The notes: a model not told the origin generated them from the sequence alone. A stretch of 64,000 nt of DNA from SZUA-320 sp963707875 (GCA_963707875.1 CAVPRU010000001.1:248001-312000); one strand, 5' to 3'. Counted from the first letter of the stretch, positions 1 to 9,022 are shown. Made by a program: numbers and translations.

Positions 1-666
1 GGCCTGATAGACCGCCAGCACGTCGTTGCCATCGGCCTGGGTCCCCGGGACGCCGTACCCAGCCGCCTTTTCCACCAGCGCCTTGACCGCGGTCTGCCGG
101 GCGAAGGGTGTCGAGAATGCGTAGCCGTTGTTCTCCGCCACCACCACCAGCGGCACCTGGTGGACGGCCGCGAAGTTCATCCCCTCGTGGAACGCCCCGG
201 TGCTCATGCCCCCGTCGCCGATGTACACCAGCCCCACCCGTGGCTGGCGGGACAGCTTGAAGTGGAGCGCAATCCCCCCCATCACCGGGACCATGTCACC
301 GAGGTGGGAGATCTGGCCGAGAAACCCGCGCTCGAGATCATTGAAGTGGATGTTGAGTTCCCGGCCGGCCGTCGGGCTCTCTGCCTTGGCCATGTACTGC
401 CGGAGCACTTCGATCGGCCGGGCCCCCTTGACCAGCATCGACCCCAGATTGCGAATCAAGGGGGAGAGGATGTCCCCCGGCTGGAGGGCATAGGCACTGC
501 CCACCGCATCGGCCTCCTGCCCCAGCGAACGGAACAGCCCCCCAATGACCTTGGTCTGGCGGTAGAGGCTCACCAGCCGCTCTTCCAGCGAGCGGGTCAG
601 CCGCATGAAGTAGTAGAGCCGGAGGAGGTCTTCCCGGCTCAGGCCGGCTGGGATGGGCTGGGTCAC
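1..666 (-). CDS. 2-oxoacid dehydrogenase E1 alpha subunit (partial, 3' end off the window)
   Basis: Thiamine-diphosphate-dependent dehydrogenase of the pyruvate/branched-chain 2-oxoacid/acetoin E1 alpha family; it decarboxylates a 2-oxo acid and passes the acyl group to an E2 lipoyl protein. The visible 222 residues read through an N-terminal helical segment (LYYFMRLTRSLEERL) and the classical ThDP/Mg motif, which starts at GDGGMSTGAFHEGMNF and closes with NNGYAF. GTG at 666 is taken as the start; a TTG six bases upstream is an alternative and neither has a strong ribosome binding site. The C-terminal half and any E1 beta/E2 partners lie outside the window, so the substrate cannot be named. 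It is the last visible member of a minus-strand run that begins near 6.0 kb. Confidence 0.9.
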   Translation of the reverse strand, partial: MTQPIPAGLSREDLLRLYYFMRLTRSLEERLVSLYRQTKVIGGLFRSLGQEADAVGSAYALQPGDILSPLIRNLGSMLVKGARPIEVLRQYMAKAESPTAGRELNIHFNDLERGFLGQISHLGDMVPVMGGIALHFKLSRQPRVGLVYIGDGGMSTGAFHEGMNFAAVHQVPLVVVAENNGYAFSTPFARQTAVKALVEKAAGYGVPGTQADGNDVLAVYQA

Positions 667-703
667 GGTCAATCCGCCAGTCCAGAACGTCGAGGGGCGG
701 GGC

Positions 704-1732
704 TCATGAGAGGAGCTGGACCGCGATCCAGGCCACGGCAGCGCTCAGCGGGATGGTGAGGAACCAGGCCCAGAGAATCCGACCAGCCACCGCCCACCGC
801 ACCGCCGCCAGTCGCTTGCTGGCCCCGACGCCAACGATCGCCCCGGTGATCGTCTGGGTGGTGCTCACCGGTACCCCCAGCGCCGAGGCCACCATGATCG
901 TGGCCGCGCCGCCCGTTTCGGCACAGAAGCCGCCGAACGGGGTCAGCTTGGTGATGCCGGTCCCCATGGTCTTGACGATCCGCCAGCCCCCCGACGCCGT
1001 CCCCAGCGCAATCGCCGCGTGCGCGGCCAAGATGATCCACAACGGGACTTCCTCATTGCTGGTGATATGCAAATGCCGGAGAAACCCGGTCTGATCGGCG
1101 AATAGTGCCTGGGCCCCAACCAGCAGGCCCATGATGATCCCCATGGTCTTCTGGGCGTCGTTGGCCCCGTGGCTCAGGGAGTAGAATCCGGCCGAGACCA
1201 GCTGGAGCCGTCGGAAAATCAGGTTCAGGGTCGGAGCCGGCCCGCGCTGGAAGATCCAGGAGAGGGACACGTACATGACCATCGCCAGGATCAGTCCCAG
1301 AATCGGGGAAGCCACGATCGCGACCAGGGGCTTGATCCAGCCGGCGAGGATCAGTGAGCCGGTCCCGGCCTTGGCAATTGCGGCACCCGCAAACCCGCCG
1401 AGCAGGGCATGGGAGGACGAACTCGGGAGACCCAGCCACCAGGTCATGAGGTCCCAGACGATCGCCCCGATCAGGGCGCCCAGGACCACGGTCGGGGTAA
1501 TGGCGGCGGGATCGACCAGCCCCTTGCTGACCGTCTTGGCCACGGCGGTCCCAACGGTAAAGGCGGCGACGAAGTTGAAGAAGGCGGCCCAGACCACGGC
1601 GACCGCCGGGGACAGTACCCGGGTGGAGACCACGGTGGCGATGGAGTTGGCGGCGTCGTGGAACCCGTTGATGAAATCAAAGATCAGCGCCACGACGATG
1701 ATCAGCAGAACGAAGGGCAGCGACCCGTCCAC
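704..1732 (-). CDS. pit: inorganic phosphate transporter, PiT family
   Basis: Low-affinity proton- or sodium-coupled phosphate permease of the inner membrane. The 342-residue protein is hydrophobic throughout, with about ten membrane segments, and carries both PiT signatures: GFHDAANSIATVV near the N-terminus and SHGANDAQKTMGI in the second half. The duplicated Asn-Asp/His-Asp cores form the phosphate path in this family. It starts 3 bases after the DUF47 gene, a pairing found in many bacteria where the DUF47 protein modulates Pit, so the two are almost certainly co-transcribed. Length matches the short bacterial Pit type. Confidence 0.95.
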   Translation of the reverse strand: MDGSLPFVLLIIVVALIFDFINGFHDAANSIATVVSTRVLSPAVAVVWAAFFNFVAAFTVGTAVAKTVSKGLVDPAAITPTVVLGALIGAIVWDLMTWWLGLPSSSSHALLGGFAGAAIAKAGTGSLILAGWIKPLVAIVASPILGLILAMVMYVSLSWIFQRGPAPTLNLIFRRLQLVSAGFYSLSHGANDAQKTMGIIMGLLVGAQALFADQTGFLRHLHITSNEEVPLWIILAAHAAIALGTASGGWRIVKTMGTGITKLTPFGGFCAETGGAATIMVASALGVPVSTTQTITGAIVGVGASKRLAAVRWAVAGRILWAWFLTIPLSAAVAWIAVQLLS

Positions 1733-1735
1733 GGC

Positions 1736-2356
1736 TCAACCGTGCTTGATGGCGACGGACTCGAGCACGTTCGCCGCATCCTCCGCGGAGTCCAGCGTCT
1801 TCTCGAGGGTGTCGTAGATCTCCTTCCACTTGACGACGTACAGCGCGTCGGTGGCATCGGCGAAGAGCAATCCCAGCCACCGGTGGTACAGGGCGTCGCC
1901 CTCTTCCTCCAGCCGCTTGACCTCTCGGCAGGCGCCGTGAACGACCCGGGCCTTGCCGTCCGCCAGCACCTTGATCGCCGAGAGCAGTTGCGCGGCAGCG
2001 CGCTGAATCACGTCGGCCATGGCCACCGCCCCCTCCGGCGCGTCGCCGAGCTGGAAGATCTGGGACCGACGGGCAATCCCGTCGATCCGGTCGATAACGT
2101 CGTCCAGCCGGGAGGCCAGGATATGGATGTCCTCCCGGTCGAGTGGGGTGATGAACGAGCGGTCCAGCCGGGTGACCACGCTGTGGGTGACATCGTCGGC
2201 CTGTCGTTCCAGCCGCTTGATGGCCGAGGCAATCGCCTCGCGCCTGGACGGCTCGGCGGCGAGCAGGTCACGGAGCAGCCCGGCGGAATCAACCATGATG
2301 GTCGCCGACTGGGTGAACAACTCGAAGAACACGTCGTTGCGCGGGAGCAAACGCAT
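1736..2356 (-). CDS. DUF47 / PhoU-like phosphate transport accessory protein
   Basis: A 206-residue all-helical cytoplasmic protein with the PhoU-like pattern of repeated acidic/hydrophobic helices (ERQADDVTHSVVTRLDRSFITPLDREDI, DDVIDRIDGIARR, EEEGDALYHRWL, KWKEIYDTLEKTLDSAEDAANVLES are read in order across the chain, abbreviated here). DUF47 proteins sit next to pit genes and are thought to regulate or assist Pit, as YkaA does. The gene directly precedes pit with 3 bases between them. No enzymatic motif is seen. Family assignment is firm; the mode of action is inferred from neighbours. Confidence 0.9.
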   Translation of the reverse strand: MRLLPRNDVFFELFTQSATIMVDSAGLLRDLLAAEPSRREAIASAIKRLERQADDVTHSVVTRLDRSFITPLDREDIHILASRLDDVIDRIDGIARRSQIFQLGDAPEGAVAMADVIQRAAAQLLSAIKVLADGKARVVHGACREVKRLEEEGDALYHRWLGLLFADATDALYVVKWKEIYDTLEKTLDSAEDAANVLESVAIKHG

Positions 2357-2382
2357 CGAGGAAACGCCTTCGGTGAGGACGC

Positions 2383-2673
2383 CTAGTAGGCGCCGCGAAG
2401 TGAATGAGTGGGCTCGGCCATCGTGTGCACTACCGCCAGGAACCGCTTGGCCAGCCGGTCGAGTTCACTCTCCCCCGGCTGGTTGGTCTCGACCGTGACG
2501 AGGGTGTAGTGCCCGCCCTCGGCCACGACCGCCACCGTCAGCGCCCCGAGGACCCCGGTAAAGGCGCGCCGCCGGGGGCCCTCCTCCACCGGCGTGAGGC
2601 GACCGCCAAAGAAGGCGATGACCTGCCCCATGACCGCGTCGGGCGACACCGACGTCCGGTGAAAGTACTTCAT
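2383..2673 (-). CDS. small conserved-looking hypothetical protein
   Basis: A 96-residue protein without signal peptide or membrane segment, starting MKYFHRTSVSPDAV. I do not recognise the family. The ATG at 2673 lies one base after the stop of the inositol-3-phosphate synthase gene, with AGGA just upstream inside that gene's last codons, so translational coupling is likely. The position between the inositol-phosphate and phosphate-transport genes suggests a phosphate- or lipid-related role, but nothing in the sequence itself shows this. An in-frame extension upstream to 2784 would overlap the synthase and is not used. Confidence 0.7.
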   Translation of the reverse strand: MKYFHRTSVSPDAVMGQVIAFFGGRLTPVEEGPRRRAFTGVLGALTVAVVAEGGHYTLVTVETNQPGESELDRLAKRFLAVVHTMAEPTHSLRGAY

Positions 2674-2674
2674 C

Positions 2675-4009
2675 TCAATCCTGGCCGTAGTCGTAGTACT
2701 CGACCCCGAGGTGGGTAATCTGGTCCTCACCCATGAGGTAGCGAAGCGTGTTCTTGAGCTTGGTCTGCTGAATGAACAGATCATGTTCCGGGTAGAGCCC
2801 CGGGGCCACCTGGGGGCTCTTGAAGTAGAACGAGAGCCACTCCTGCACCCCGATCATCCCGCAGCGCTGCGCCAGGTCGAAGAACAGCGCCAGATCAAGC
2901 ACCAGCGGGGCGGCCAGAATGGAGTCCCGGCACAGGAAATCGACCTTGAGCTGCATCGGATACCCGAGCCAGCCGAAGATGTCGATGTTGTCCCACCCCT
3001 CCTTGTTGTCCTTCCGGGGCGGGTAGTAGTTGATCCGGACCTTGTGGTAGATCTCGCCGTACAGCTCAGGATGCATCTTCGGCTGGAGGATGTGCTCCAG
3101 CACGCCAAGCTTGGATTCCTCTTTCGTCTTGAAGCTCTCCGGGTCGTCCAGCACCTCGCCATCCCGATTGCCGAGGATGTTGGTGGAGTACCAGCCGGCC
3201 AGCCCCAGCATCCGGGCCTTGAGCATCGGGGCGAGGACCGTCTTGACCATGGTCTGGCCGGTCTTGAAGTCCTTGCCGCCGATCGCCACCCGCCTGGCCT
3301 TGGCCAACTCCACCATCGCCGGGAAGTCGCACGACAGGTTGGGAGCCCCGTTGGCGAAGGGCACCCCCTCCATGAGCGCTGCCCAGGCGTAGAGCATGGA
3401 CGGGGCAATGGCATCGTCATTGGCTGCCATCCCGGCCTCGAACGCGGCCAGTGTCTGGTGCACCGGCCCCGGCGCGATGAACACTTCCGTGCTGGCGCAC
3501 CAGACGACGACCAGTCGATCGCAGCCATTGGCCTGCTTGAAGTTCCGGATGTCCTCCCGGAGCGCTTCGGCCAGGTCCCGCTTGGACTTGCCCTGTTTGA
3601 CGTTGGGACCCGAGAGCCGCTTGACGTAGCGCTGGTCGAACACCGCCGGCATCGGCTTGATGCCCTTGAGGAACTCCGCGATCGGGGCGATGTGCTCATG
3701 CTTGTCCAGCACCCCAGCGGTCAGGGCCGACTGGTGGGCGTCATCCGCGATCGGGTCCCACGCCCCGAACACCAGATCGTCCAGGCCGGCGAGCGGTATG
3801 AAGTCCTTGATCAGGGGCGACCGACCCTCGGTCCGTTTGCCGAGCCGGATGGTCGCCATCTGGGTCAGCGAACCGACCGGGACCCCCAGTCCGCGACGAG
3901 TGTTCTCCACGCCGGCCATGAACGTGGTGGTCACGGCGCCGAGACCCACACACAGAACCCCGAGTTTTCCCTTGGCCGGGGCGATGGTGCCACTGAACGT
4001 TTTGGTCAC
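2675..4009 (-). CDS. ino1: myo-inositol-1-phosphate synthase
   Basis: NAD-dependent isomerase/lyase that converts glucose 6-phosphate to 1L-myo-inositol 1-phosphate in the cytoplasm, the entry point to inositol lipids and osmolytes. The 444-residue protein has the N-terminal NAD-binding glycine motif (VGLGAVTTTFMAG, residues about 21-33), the Asn/Asp-rich central region (GPNLSCDFPAM), the catalytic lysine region (GGKDFKTGQTMVKT) and the C-terminal GWDNIDIFGWLG block characteristic of the family. It lies 38 bases downstream of a CDP-alcohol phosphatidyltransferase gene on the same strand, which supports a lipid role for the product. Confidence 0.95.
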   Translation of the reverse strand: MTKTFSGTIAPAKGKLGVLCVGLGAVTTTFMAGVENTRRGLGVPVGSLTQMATIRLGKRTEGRSPLIKDFIPLAGLDDLVFGAWDPIADDAHQSALTAGVLDKHEHIAPIAEFLKGIKPMPAVFDQRYVKRLSGPNVKQGKSKRDLAEALREDIRNFKQANGCDRLVVVWCASTEVFIAPGPVHQTLAAFEAGMAANDDAIAPSMLYAWAALMEGVPFANGAPNLSCDFPAMVELAKARRVAIGGKDFKTGQTMVKTVLAPMLKARMLGLAGWYSTNILGNRDGEVLDDPESFKTKEESKLGVLEHILQPKMHPELYGEIYHKVRINYYPPRKDNKEGWDNIDIFGWLGYPMQLKVDFLCRDSILAAPLVLDLALFFDLAQRCGMIGVQEWLSFYFKSPQVAPGLYPEHDLFIQQTKLKNTLRYLMGEDQITHLGVEYYDYGQD

Positions 4010-4047
4010 AACCTCAGTCCTTTTCAGAGTGAACGGGAACCGGTGAC

Positions 4048-4698
4048 TCAGCCGCGGTCGGCGGCGGTCACCTGGTAGACATGATGAAATCGTTGTACCA
4101 CGGTCACGGCGGACCCGAGCGCCAGAAGCGCCACGATCCCCAGCAGCAGCCGCCCACCGGGCCCCGGACCGGCCAACAGAGCCGGCACCCCGAGCAGCAG
4201 AATCCGCTCCGCCCGCTGGATGACCCCGACTTTACACTCGATCCCCAGACCCTCCGCCCGGGCCCGGGCATAGGACACCAGCAGGGACAGGAGAACGGCC
4301 AGCATGCAGAACACCACCCCTACCACCGGCAGGTGGATCCCTGGGGTTGTCAACAGGTAGACCGCAATTCCGATGAAGGTGGCGCCATCCCCCACCCGAT
4401 CCAGGGTCGAATCGTAGAATGCCCCGAACCGAGTGGCCTGCCCCGAGGAGCGCGCCACCTGGCCGTCGAGCGTGTCGATCACGCCGCTCAGCACCAGCAG
4501 CCCCCCCCCGAGCCGAATCCACCCGGTCCCGAAGGCCACCGCACTCAACACCACGAACACGGCCCCGACGGTGGTGATCTGGTTGGGTGTGACCCTCGAC
4601 CGGATCAACAGGTTGGAGAGCGGCTGGGTCAGGCCATGGTAAACCCGCTGAGCACTTGCCCGGACGACTTCCACGATGCAGCCTGCACTCCCGATCAT
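4048..4698 (-). CDS. CDP-alcohol phosphatidyltransferase, probably phosphatidylinositol-phosphate synthase type
   Basis: Integral membrane enzyme (216 residues, about six membrane segments) that transfers a phosphatidyl group from CDP-diacylglycerol to an alcohol. The family motif DG-x2-AR-x8-G-x3-D-x3-D is complete: DGQVARSSG followed by FGAFYDSTLD. Motif alone does not separate phosphatidylglycerol-phosphate, phosphatidylinositol-phosphate and related synthases; the directly following inositol-1-phosphate synthase gene makes inositol phosphate the likely acceptor (inference). Start ATG at 4698 is provisional: no clear ribosome site precedes it, and GTG near 4676, behind a GGGAG, is an alternative. 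Confidence 0.85.
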   Translation of the reverse strand: MIGSAGCIVEVVRASAQRVYHGLTQPLSNLLIRSRVTPNQITTVGAVFVVLSAVAFGTGWIRLGGGLLVLSGVIDTLDGQVARSSGQATRFGAFYDSTLDRVGDGATFIGIAVYLLTTPGIHLPVVGVVFCMLAVLLSLLVSYARARAEGLGIECKVGVIQRAERILLLGVPALLAGPGPGGRLLLGIVALLALGSAVTVVQRFHHVYQVTAADRG

Positions 4699-4792
4699 TG
4701 GAGGGAGACCCGGAATCCCGGGCCCGGAGCCGGGAATGATACCCGTTTCGGGGGGAGTGGAGCAAACCGGCAACCCTATCCCGGGGACGAGG

Positions 4793-6025
4793 TTACGGGT
4801 AGAGCATCGCGCGGGCACGGCGCCGGCTGAACTGGAGCTGGTCCGAGGCCCATGAGGCCACGATCGCAGCGGGCGCCTCCCCTCGCGCCAGCGCCTCCCG
4901 CAGGGCGGGGCCACCGGCCAGTCGATCAAACCGGGGAGGGTCAATGCCGATCCGGTCGGGATGCACCTGCTTGATGGCATCGAGCAGCACCAAGGCAGCC
5001 AGGACCGGATCATACCGGTCGGGATCGGTGGTCACCAGTCGGAGCCCCGGAACGGTTGTGTCGGCGAATTTCCCGTCGCCGGGCCGGCGAGGCGTGAAGA
5101 CCACCGATTGAAACCGCACCCCCGTCAGGTGGGCGCCCCGAACCCGGCGGAGCACCGCCGTCGTATCCAGCCATGGCGCCCCGATCTGCCGGAAGGATGC
5201 CTCCGTCCCCCGGCCCACCGACAGCGCCGTGGCCTCGAACAGGCACAGCCCTGGATAGTGGAACAGGGCCTCCAGGTCCCTCAGGTTGGGACTGGGAGGC
5301 ACAAACGGCAGGCCGGTCTGATCGAAGGATTGAGTCCGCCGCCAGCCCGCGGCGGGCACCACGGCGACCACGGTCCGCAGGCCCAGATCCTCTCCGGCCA
5401 GAAGGGCCAGTTCCCCGAGTGTCATCCCATGGCGCATGGGAATGGCGAGCCGGCCCACCGGCGAGGCGAAGGCGGTGTCCAGGACGTTCCCCTGCACCCG
5501 TCCCCCGATCGGATTGGGCCGATCGAGGATCAGCACCCGCTTGCCGGCCGCGCCGGCGGCACGCATCACCTCGACCGTGGTCGCCAGCCAGGTGAAGTAC
5601 CGGGCACCGACATCCTGCAGGTCGATCAGCACGACGTCGACCTGCTCGAGCACCTCCGGGGACGGAGCCATGCTCCGGCCATAGAGGCTGTAGATTGGAA
5701 GACCGGTGGTCGGGTCGCTGGTGCTCGCGACGGCCTCACCAGGGGCCGCGGCTCCCCGAAAGCCGTGCTCGGGGCTGAACAGCGCCGTCAACCGCACCCC
5801 GGCGGCCAGCAGCAGATCCACTCCGCTGACCCCGTGCCGGTCGACACCGGACTGGTTGGACACCAATCCGACCCGGGCCCCGCGGACCAGATGGAGACTG
5901 TCCTGGAGCAGCACTTCGAGCCCGCTCCGGACCGGAGCGGGCGAAACGGCAGTCGGCGCGACCCCATGGCAACCCAACACCCAGGGCAGCACGCTCAGCC
6001 CCAACCGAAAGACCCGCGAATGCAT
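4793..6025 (-). CDS. namZ: NamZ-like exo-beta-N-acetylmuramidase (DUF1343, GH171) lipoprotein
   Basis: A 410-residue exported lipoprotein: signal peptide ending in the lipobox VLGC (Cys19). The body is the DUF1343/YbbC family, recognised by LVSNQSGVD, LFSPEHGFRGAAAPGE, VVLIDLQDVGARYFTW and LDRPNPIGG. Members such as Bacillus subtilis NamZ release MurNAc from the non-reducing end of peptidoglycan fragments. The divergent neighbours are nagZ and a serine beta-lactamase-fold gene, the same three partners as in the B. subtilis ybbC-ybbD-ybbE recovery cluster. Its ATG and the nagZ ATG share the hexamer ATGCAT (6020-6025), so the two genes start back to back with no spacer. Confidence 0.9.
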   Translation of the reverse strand: MHSRVFRLGLSVLPWVLGCHGVAPTAVSPAPVRSGLEVLLQDSLHLVRGARVGLVSNQSGVDRHGVSGVDLLLAAGVRLTALFSPEHGFRGAAAPGEAVASTSDPTTGLPIYSLYGRSMAPSPEVLEQVDVVLIDLQDVGARYFTWLATTVEVMRAAGAAGKRVLILDRPNPIGGRVQGNVLDTAFASPVGRLAIPMRHGMTLGELALLAGEDLGLRTVVAVVPAAGWRRTQSFDQTGLPFVPPSPNLRDLEALFHYPGLCLFEATALSVGRGTEASFRQIGAPWLDTTAVLRRVRGAHLTGVRFQSVVFTPRRPGDGKFADTTVPGLRLVTTDPDRYDPVLAALVLLDAIKQVHPDRIGIDPPRFDRLAGGPALREALARGEAPAAIVASWASDQLQFSRRRARAMLYP

Positions 6026-7741
6026 CGGCTTCAGTTCCTCTCCTGCCTCTGGTTGATCGGGCTCGGGCTCCCGCTGTCAGGGGCGGCCGCACAGCCTGCA
6101 CCCTCGAGGGTGGATGGCTGGCTCCGGACCATGACCGTCCGGGAGAAGGCGGCCCAGTTGATCATGCCGTGGGTGACCGGTGCCTGGGCGGCCTGGGACG
6201 ACTCCACCCTGGCCAGCACGGTGCGGCTGGTGGATTCCCTGGGGGTCGGCGGCGTGGTGATCTCGATCGGCACTCCGGGCGACGTCGTTCTCAAGCTCAA
6301 CCACCTTCAGCGCCAGGCGCGGACCCCGCTCCTGGTCGCCGCCGACTTCGAGTACGGCACCGCCTTCCGGCTGGCGGGGGGCACCGGATTCCCCACCAAT
6401 ATGGGGGTGGGCGCCTCGGGGAGCGAAGCAGACGCCTACGCGATGGGCCGGATCCTCGCGGAGGAGGGCCGCGCCCTCGGGGTCCACATCGGCTTCACCC
6501 CGGTGGCCGACGTCAACAACAATCCCGACAACCCGATCATCAATACCCGGAGCTTCGGGGGCGACCCCTCCCTGGTGGGCCGGCTGGTGGCCGCCCAGAT
6601 CCGCGGGATGCAGGACCATGGCATGATCGCCACGGCCAAGCACTTTCCCGGTCATGGCGACACCGGCACGGACTCGCACATCGGCTTGCCGATCGTGACC
6701 GCCGACTGGACCCGGCTCAGCCAGACCGAACTGGCGCCGTTTCGCGCTGCCGTGGCCGCCGGGGTTGGCGCCATCATGTCGGCGCACGTGGCCCTGCCGG
6801 CGATCGACTCGGGTCGGATCCGGCCGGCAACCATGGTCCCGGAGATCCTGACCGGGATGCTCCGCGACTCGCTCGGGTTCCACGGCCTGATCGTCACCGA
6901 TGCCCTCGACATGGGCGGGGTAATCAACGGATATGGCCGAGATGAGGCGGCGGTCCAGGCGCTGCTGGCCGGAGCCGACATCCTGCTGATGCCACCCGAT
7001 CCGGTGGCAGCGGTCGAGGCCATCGCGAACGCGGTGGTGGATGGCAGGGTCTCCGAGGCCCGGCTCGACGCCTCGGTCCGTCGGCTGCTCATCCTCAAGG
7101 AACGGCTCGGTCTGTTTCAGCGACGGACCGTGGACCCGGACAAACTCGGTGAGGTCATGGCCCGCCGCGCCTTCGTCGAGGCCGCGGACAGTGCCAGCAC
7201 CCGCTCGCTGGTACTGCTTCGGGATGCGGATGGAGTGATCTCAGCCCTGCAGGCGGGACCGCGGCGGGTCACCCTCGTCAGCTATGGAGAGTCCAACTGG
7301 GCCACGGCTGGAATCACCCTGGCTGGAGAGCTCCGCCGCCAGGGCCACCAAGTCACCAGCCTCCGGCTCTCGCCGGCGAGTGGCCCGGCCAGCTACGACT
7401 CCGCGGCCCGCGCCATGTCCCCCGGCGGCATCACCCTGGTGGCCGCCTCGGTGCGGGTCGCTTCCGGCAAGGGCGCAGTGGTGATGCCCGACCCACTCGA
7501 GGCCCTCATCTCCCACGCCGATCAGACCGGCCCCACGCTGCTGATCTCGCTCGGTTCACCATACCTGATTCGCCAGGTCCCGACGGTCTCCGGTTTCCTG
7601 CTCGGCTGGACGAGCACGCCTTCGATCGAGCGGGCGGTCGCTGCCGCGCTCCGGGGCGCGCCGATCACCGGACGGCTGCCGGTCGAGATCCCTCCGAACT
7701 GGCCGATCGGAGCTGGCCTCACCGCGAAGGCTCGTCCGTGA
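6020..7741 (+). CDS. nagZ: exported beta-N-acetylglucosaminidase, glycoside hydrolase family 3
   Basis: Secreted GH3 enzyme (573 residues) that cleaves terminal GlcNAc from muropeptides or cell-wall fragments. A signal peptide runs to about residue 24 (SGAAAQ). The NagZ-type Lys-His-acid loop KHFPGHGDT (residues 207-215, followed by DSH) and the nucleophile Asp294 in IVTDALDMGG are present. The C-terminal 200 residues form the second GH3 domain found in the longer B. subtilis type, unlike the 340-residue cytoplasmic enterobacterial NagZ. The start at 6020 is the only one that gives a full signal peptide. The next gene begins inside its stop codon (GTGA), so both are one transcript. Confidence 0.92.
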   Translation: MHRLQFLSCLWLIGLGLPLSGAAAQPAPSRVDGWLRTMTVREKAAQLIMPWVTGAWAAWDDSTLASTVRLVDSLGVGGVVISIGTPGDVVLKLNHLQRQARTPLLVAADFEYGTAFRLAGGTGFPTNMGVGASGSEADAYAMGRILAEEGRALGVHIGFTPVADVNNNPDNPIINTRSFGGDPSLVGRLVAAQIRGMQDHGMIATAKHFPGHGDTGTDSHIGLPIVTADWTRLSQTELAPFRAAVAAGVGAIMSAHVALPAIDSGRIRPATMVPEILTGMLRDSLGFHGLIVTDALDMGGVINGYGRDEAAVQALLAGADILLMPPDPVAAVEAIANAVVDGRVSEARLDASVRRLLILKERLGLFQRRTVDPDKLGEVMARRAFVEAADSASTRSLVLLRDADGVISALQAGPRRVTLVSYGESNWATAGITLAGELRRQGHQVTSLRLSPASGPASYDSAARAMSPGGITLVAASVRVASGKGAVVMPDPLEALISHADQTGPTLLISLGSPYLIRQVPTVSGFLLGWTSTPSIERAVAAALRGAPITGRLPVEIPPNWPIGAGLTAKARP

Positions 7742-8916
7742 AACCGGGGCACCTGTCGCTCCTGCTCGCCGGGACGATGGCCTGCGCCCGGGGTCCGTCT
7801 CCCGCCCCGACCCCTCGCTGTGATGCCGGCCGGTGCGACTGGTCCGGGCTGACCAGTCTGGTCGATTCGGCGGTGGTGGCCGAGGCGGCCCCCGGGGTCG
7901 TGGTCGCGATCAGCGTCCGGGGAGGTCGATTCATCTACGGGACCGGACGGACCGGGCTTGATGACCTGACGGTGCCCGGCCCTCGCACAGTCTATGATCT
8001 CGCCTCGCTGACAAAGGTCGTTGCCCTCACCACCGGCATCATGTTCGCGGTGGACGAAGGTCGGCTCACCCTCGACACACCCGCCAGGTTCTGGGTTCCG
8101 GAATTTGCCGGGCCCGGCAAGGACCAGGTCACCCTCCGTCATCTGCTGACCCACACCAGTGGACTGCCGCCTTTCCGGAGGCTGTGGCTGGAGACCGCGA
8201 CCGCGGCGGAGGCGCGGGACACGATCCTGGCGACCCCGCTCGACACCGTGCCCGGGAGCCGGACCAGCTACTCCGATCTCGGGGCCATCCTGTTGACCTG
8301 GGTGCTGGAGCGCAGCTACGGCACCCGAATTGACTCCCTGCTGGAGCAGCGCCTCTTCGGCCCGCTTGGCATGCACTCCACCCGCTACCAGCCGCCGCCC
8401 ACCTGGAGTCGGGGCATCGCGCCAACCGAAGATGATCCTTGGCGCGGTCATGTCCTCCGGGGCGAAGTCCACGATGAGAACGCGGCCTGGCTGGGTGGCG
8501 TGTCCGGCCACGCCGGGCTGTTCAGCACCGCCGGGGATCTGCTCACCTTCGGGGAATGGCTGCTGAGCGGCCTCACCCCGAGCGGTACCAACGGCGCTGA
8601 TCACCGCTGGCCGGTGCCAGCCCCGCACGCCTTGCCGTCGTTTGTCGTCCCCCAGCACCTGGTGGCGGAATCGAGTCGGGCGCTGGGATGGGACACCCCC
8701 TCGGAGGGAAGCAGCGCCGGGACCAGGCTCGGCCCGCGCAGCTTCGGGCATACCGGGTACACCGGAACTTCGATCTGGATCGACCCGGATCGCGCCCTGG
8801 TGGTGGTGCTGTTGACCAACCGGGTGCATCCGACCCGGGACAACCCACGGCTGGCCCCGCTCCGGCCCGCCGTGGCCGACCGGGTTGTCGAGATTGTGGA
8901 CCGCCCGGCCCGATAA
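7738..8916 (+). CDS. serine hydrolase of the beta-lactamase/AmiE fold, lipoprotein
   Basis: A 392-residue exported serine hydrolase (class C beta-lactamase/penicillin-binding protein fold). The GTG start overlaps the nagZ stop. A short signal sequence ends in a possible lipobox (GTMAC). The three active-site elements are visible: SLTK (Ser90, Lys93), YSD as the Tyr motif in SRTSYSDLG, and HTGYTG near the C-terminus as the KTG-equivalent. By position it corresponds to B. subtilis YbbE/AmiE, which removes the stem peptide from MurNAc, and that is my preferred role. A true antibiotic-hydrolysing beta-lactamase is unlikely in this context. Confidence 0.85.
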   Translation: MKPGHLSLLLAGTMACARGPSPAPTPRCDAGRCDWSGLTSLVDSAVVAEAAPGVVVAISVRGGRFIYGTGRTGLDDLTVPGPRTVYDLASLTKVVALTTGIMFAVDEGRLTLDTPARFWVPEFAGPGKDQVTLRHLLTHTSGLPPFRRLWLETATAAEARDTILATPLDTVPGSRTSYSDLGAILLTWVLERSYGTRIDSLLEQRLFGPLGMHSTRYQPPPTWSRGIAPTEDDPWRGHVLRGEVHDENAAWLGGVSGHAGLFSTAGDLLTFGEWLLSGLTPSGTNGADHRWPVPAPHALPSFVVPQHLVAESSRALGWDTPSEGSSAGTRLGPRSFGHTGYTGTSIWIDPDRALVVVLLTNRVHPTRDNPRLAPLRPAVADRVVEIVDRPAR

Positions 8917-9022
8917 TCGGTCTCCGGGAACCCCTCGACCGGAGGAAATGTTGATCTGTCGGGCCCTGAGGCCCTACTTTACAGGGACTGCGGCAATGGA
9001 GCCGCCCAGCACGGAGTTCGTC

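Noticed and set aside
2711..4078. Long open frame on the plus strand opposite inositol-1-phosphate synthase
   Set aside because: Composition is Arg/His/Gly-rich without family resemblance; it is the antisense shadow of a clearly conserved gene, a common effect at this GC content. The same applies to plus-strand frames around 1409-2386 and 11,679-12,782 and the minus-strand frame 7522-8829.
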